Assembly (NCBI GenBank): GCA_963769585.1
Contig: CAVYMJ010000006.1
Span: 2,232,001 to 2,296,000 of the forward strand
DNA length: 64,000 bases
DNA from: SSC3 sp963769585
GTDB taxonomy: Bacteria; Actinomycetota; Actinomycetes; Propionibacteriales; Nocardioidaceae
Reading direction: 5' to 3'
Shown: positions 61,945-64,000 of the stretch, in pieces
How positions within the stretch are numbered: position 1 is the stretch's first letter
Layout: each line of letters starts with the position of its first letter
Position numbers and translations under genes: made by a program
Notes under the pieces: generated by a model
Database searches by the model: none
What the model was told of the DNA's origin: nothing
Seen by the model: the letters and a program-made list of their open reading frames with translations, nothing else

Positions 61945-62607
61945 TCAGCGGCGTCGGGCGAGGGTGACCCCGTCGCCCAGCGGGAGCAGCGAGAGCGTGA
62001 TCCTCTCGTCGCCGGCGAGCTTGAGGTTGAGCGTCTGGATCGCTCGGGTGTCCTCGTCGTCGCTGTGCTCGTCGAGGACCCTGCCGCCCCACAGCGTGTT
62101 GTCGAAGGCGATCAACCCACCGGGCCGCACCAGCCGCAGCAGGCGCTCGTAGTAGCCGTCGTACCCGGTCTTGTCGGCGTCGACGAAGGCGAAGTCGTAC
62201 CTCGACTCCTCGCCGTCGGCCAGGAGCTGGTCGAGGGTCTCGCTGGCCGGCGCGATGCGCAGGTCGACCTTGTGCGCGACGCCCGCCTCCTCCCAGTAGC
62301 GGCGGGCGAGCGAGGTCCACTCCTCCGAGACGTCGCAGCAGACCAGCCGCCCGTCGTCGGGTAGCGCGAGTGCGACGGCGGTGGACGAGTAGCCGGTGAA
62401 GGTGCCGACCTCGATGCACACCCGCGCACCGGTCAGCTCCACGAGCATGGCCAGGAAGGCGCCCTGCTCAGGGGCGATCTGCATGTTGTGCTGCGGGATC
62501 GCGGCGGTCTCCGCGCGCAGCCGGGCCAGCACCTCCGGCTCGCGTACCCCGACCTGGACGACGTACGCCGCGAGCTCGTCGGAGAGGCCGATCGTCTTGT
62601 TGCTCAT
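61945..62607 (-). CDS. SAM-dependent O-methyltransferase (caffeoyl-CoA OMT-like)
   Basis: A 220-residue class I methyltransferase. E-V-G-T-F-T-G-Y-S-S-T-A-V-A-L-A (motif I), F-V-D-A-D-K and G-G-L-I-A-F-D-N-T-L-W-G-G-R-V mark the cation-dependent catechol-OMT-like family; the acidic residues bind Mg. The natural acceptor is unknown. Start ATG 62607 has TAGGGT at -12 to -7 and no Shine-Dalgarno site, another leaderless candidate. Confidence 0.9.
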   Translation of the reverse strand: MSNKTIGLSDELAAYVVQVGVREPEVLARLRAETAAIPQHNMQIAPEQGAFLAMLVELTGARVCIEVGTFTGYSSTAVALALPDDGRLVCCDVSEEWTSLARRYWEEAGVAHKVDLRIAPASETLDQLLADGEESRYDFAFVDADKTGYDGYYERLLRLVRPGGLIAFDNTLWGGRVLDEHSDDEDTRAIQTLNLKLAGDERITLSLLPLGDGVTLARRR

Positions 62608-62661
62608 GGTCCGACCCTAGCCAAAGCACGGGTTGCCGAGGTCAGGATGGTCCAGCCGGTT

Positions 62662-63993
62662 TCAGCGGTCGACGGCGAAGAGTCTCCAGGTGTCCGGAAC
62701 ACCCTTGAGCTCGTGCTCGCCGCGCTCGGTGAAGCCGATGCCCGAACCGGCCACCAGGTCCTTCACCGTCCCCGAGACCCTGACTTCGCTCGGTCCCGCC
62801 AGAGCCCCGACCCGCGCCGCGATGTGTACGGCAATCCCGGCCACGTCGTCGCCGACCATCTCGACCTCGCCGGTGTGTAGCCCGACGCGCATTTCGATCC
62901 CCAGCGGCTTCACGGCCTCCGTCACAGCGAGGGCGCAACGGATCGCTCGGGCTGGACCGTCGAACGTGGCGAGCGTGCCGTCGCCTAGGGTCTTCACCTC
63001 ACGTCCGCGGAAGCGCGCGAGCTCACGCCGTACCACGGAGTTCTGCGCTTCGAGCAGGTCGCGCCACTGCCGGTCGCCGAGGTCGGAGGCCAGCCGCGTC
63101 GAGTTCACGATGTCGGTGAACATGACCGTGGCGAGCACTCGGTCGACCTCGGTTGCCCGGCGTACGCCGGTGATGAACTCCTCGACCTCGTCGACCACAG
63201 CGTCGGTGTCGCCGGCGTGCAGCGCGTGGTCGATGCCGTCGAGCTCGACGTACTTCGCCCCGGGGATCTGACCGGCCATCCACTCGGCTCCCAGCCGGTT
63301 CACGGCCCGGTCGCCGCGCCGGTGCAGCACCATCGTGGGCACTGTGATGGCAGGAAGGACCGGCCGGACGTCGAGGTCGAGGAACATCAGGTAGTTCTGC
63401 TCGAGCATCGCCGGCGTGGAGCCGTAGCGCTGAAGCTTGGCGAACATCTCGTAGCCCTGCGGGTCGTTGGCGAGGCTGGGCGCCATGATCTCGACCATCG
63501 CTCCCTCGAAAACGTAGGGCAGCATCGCCAAGGACGACTCTATGAGCGCGTCGGCAGGGGATGCCCACGGGTAGTCCGGGGCCCAGGTGGCGCGCGCCAT
63601 CCCGCCGTACAGGACAAGGGCGTGGATGAGCTCGGGGTGCGTCGCCGCGAAGAGCACCGACATCGGCACCCCTTCCGATACGCCGAGAAGGGTGGCTCGT
63701 TCTGACCCGGCGGCCTCCATGACGGCGCGCACGTCGTCGATGCGCTCCTCGAGAGTCGGCGCGCCCACGACGGGGTCCGACAGTCCGTTGCCGCGCTTGT
63801 CGAAGAGGATCAGGCGCGAGAACGACGCGAGACGCTCGATGACGTGTCTGGTGGAAGGGAACTCCCAGGCGAGCTCGATATGGGAGATGAAGCCCGGTAC
63901 GACGACCAGGTCGACCGGACCGTCGCCGACGACCTGGTAGGCGATGGACACGTCCCCGGCTCGGGCGTACTTCGTCTTCGGCTGAGGGTTCAC
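62662..63993 (-). CDS. alpha/beta-hydrolase fused to a class III nucleotide cyclase
   Basis: A 443-residue two-domain protein. Residues ~10-275 are an alpha/beta-hydrolase fold with nucleophile elbow G-V-S-E-G (Ser106) and a C-terminal G-I-D-H (His256). Residues ~285-443 are a class III adenylate/guanylate cyclase catalytic domain: metal-binding Asp294 in M-F-T-D-I-V-N-S-T, Lys334 (adenine-selecting position) and Asp338 in V-K-T-L-G-D-G. The fusion suggests that a small ligand or hydrolysis product tunes cyclic-nucleotide synthesis; this is not shown. GTG 63993 is the last in-frame start in the window, so a start further out cannot be excluded. Confidence 0.85.
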   Translation of the reverse strand: MNPQPKTKYARAGDVSIAYQVVGDGPVDLVVVPGFISHIELAWEFPSTRHVIERLASFSRLILFDKRGNGLSDPVVGAPTLEERIDDVRAVMEAAGSERATLLGVSEGVPMSVLFAATHPELIHALVLYGGMARATWAPDYPWASPADALIESSLAMLPYVFEGAMVEIMAPSLANDPQGYEMFAKLQRYGSTPAMLEQNYLMFLDLDVRPVLPAITVPTMVLHRRGDRAVNRLGAEWMAGQIPGAKYVELDGIDHALHAGDTDAVVDEVEEFITGVRRATEVDRVLATVMFTDIVNSTRLASDLGDRQWRDLLEAQNSVVRRELARFRGREVKTLGDGTLATFDGPARAIRCALAVTEAVKPLGIEMRVGLHTGEVEMVGDDVAGIAVHIAARVGALAGPSEVRVSGTVKDLVAGSGIGFTERGEHELKGVPDTWRLFAVDR

Positions 63994-64000
63994 TGCGATG

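Overview
The window looks like chromosomal core sequence from a high-GC actinobacterium. Codons end in G or C almost everywhere, neighbouring genes commonly overlap by four bases (ATGA or GTGA), and many starts lack a Shine-Dalgarno site but carry a TANNNT hexamer about 7 to 13 bases upstream. Marker genes (SecA with MtrA/MtrB/LpqB, WhiB2-type WhiB, FbiA/CofE, DUF3499, Rv3235 family, TIGR03089) and the absence of arabinan or mycolate genes suggest the Nocardioides/Nocardioidaceae neighbourhood. That placement is an inference. I see no phage, insertion sequence, tRNA, rRNA or CRISPR array.

Layout. (1) 1-9.3 kb, amino-acid catabolism: the end of a PGM1-type ATP-grasp ligase, a 180-kDa NAD-glutamate dehydrogenase, tryptophan 2,3-dioxygenase, two DUF2505 paralogues, and 1-pyrroline-5-carboxylate dehydrogenase. 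(2) 9.3-16.5 kb: a WS/DGAT acyltransferase, a polytopic membrane protein, a SAF/CpaE-like pair resembling part of a Tad pilus system, a BldC-like regulator, a two-barrel protein of unknown function, and a LysM membrane protein followed by an Rv3235-family protein. (3) 16.5-28.7 kb: secA, a YcaQ-type glycosylase, a LuxR response regulator, hpf, comF, and lpqB-mtrB-mtrA next to ahcY. (4) 28.8-44.5 kb: CDF transporter, manB/Trm112/SIS operon, pseudouridine glycosidase and kinase, DUF3499, DUF5719 and a large membrane glycosyltransferase, whiB, cofD-cofE, DUF3105, a GDP-mannose pyrophosphorylase-like enzyme and TIGR03089. The gene order of blocks 2 to 4 resembles the M. tuberculosis Rv3234c-Rv3268 region as I remember it.

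(5) 44.5-57.3 kb, cell envelope: one minus-strand run encodes an LCP ligase, two GlfT1-like transferases, UDP-galactopyranose mutase, GlfT2 and the Wzm/Wzt exporter. This is a nearly complete galactofuranan assembly, export and attachment line. Just downstream is a secreted amidase with FG-GAP repeats, and divergent from it is a second LCP protein. (6) 57.3-64 kb: enoyl-CoA hydratase, pyruvate carboxylase, a CarD-like small protein, an O-methyltransferase and an alpha/beta-hydrolase/nucleotide-cyclase fusion.

The most coherent new idea is regulatory. Tandem GTNACA 9-mers, the arrangement described for MtrA boxes, lie in front of both the galactan operon and the amidase, while mtrA and mtrB are encoded in the same window. 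Other points to check are an arginine-for-lysine P-loop in the CpaE-like ATPase, a glutamine in the WS/DGAT active-site motif, a zincin-family protein without HExxH, palindromes inside the whiB and LCP promoters, and a 12-bp tandem repeat before secA.
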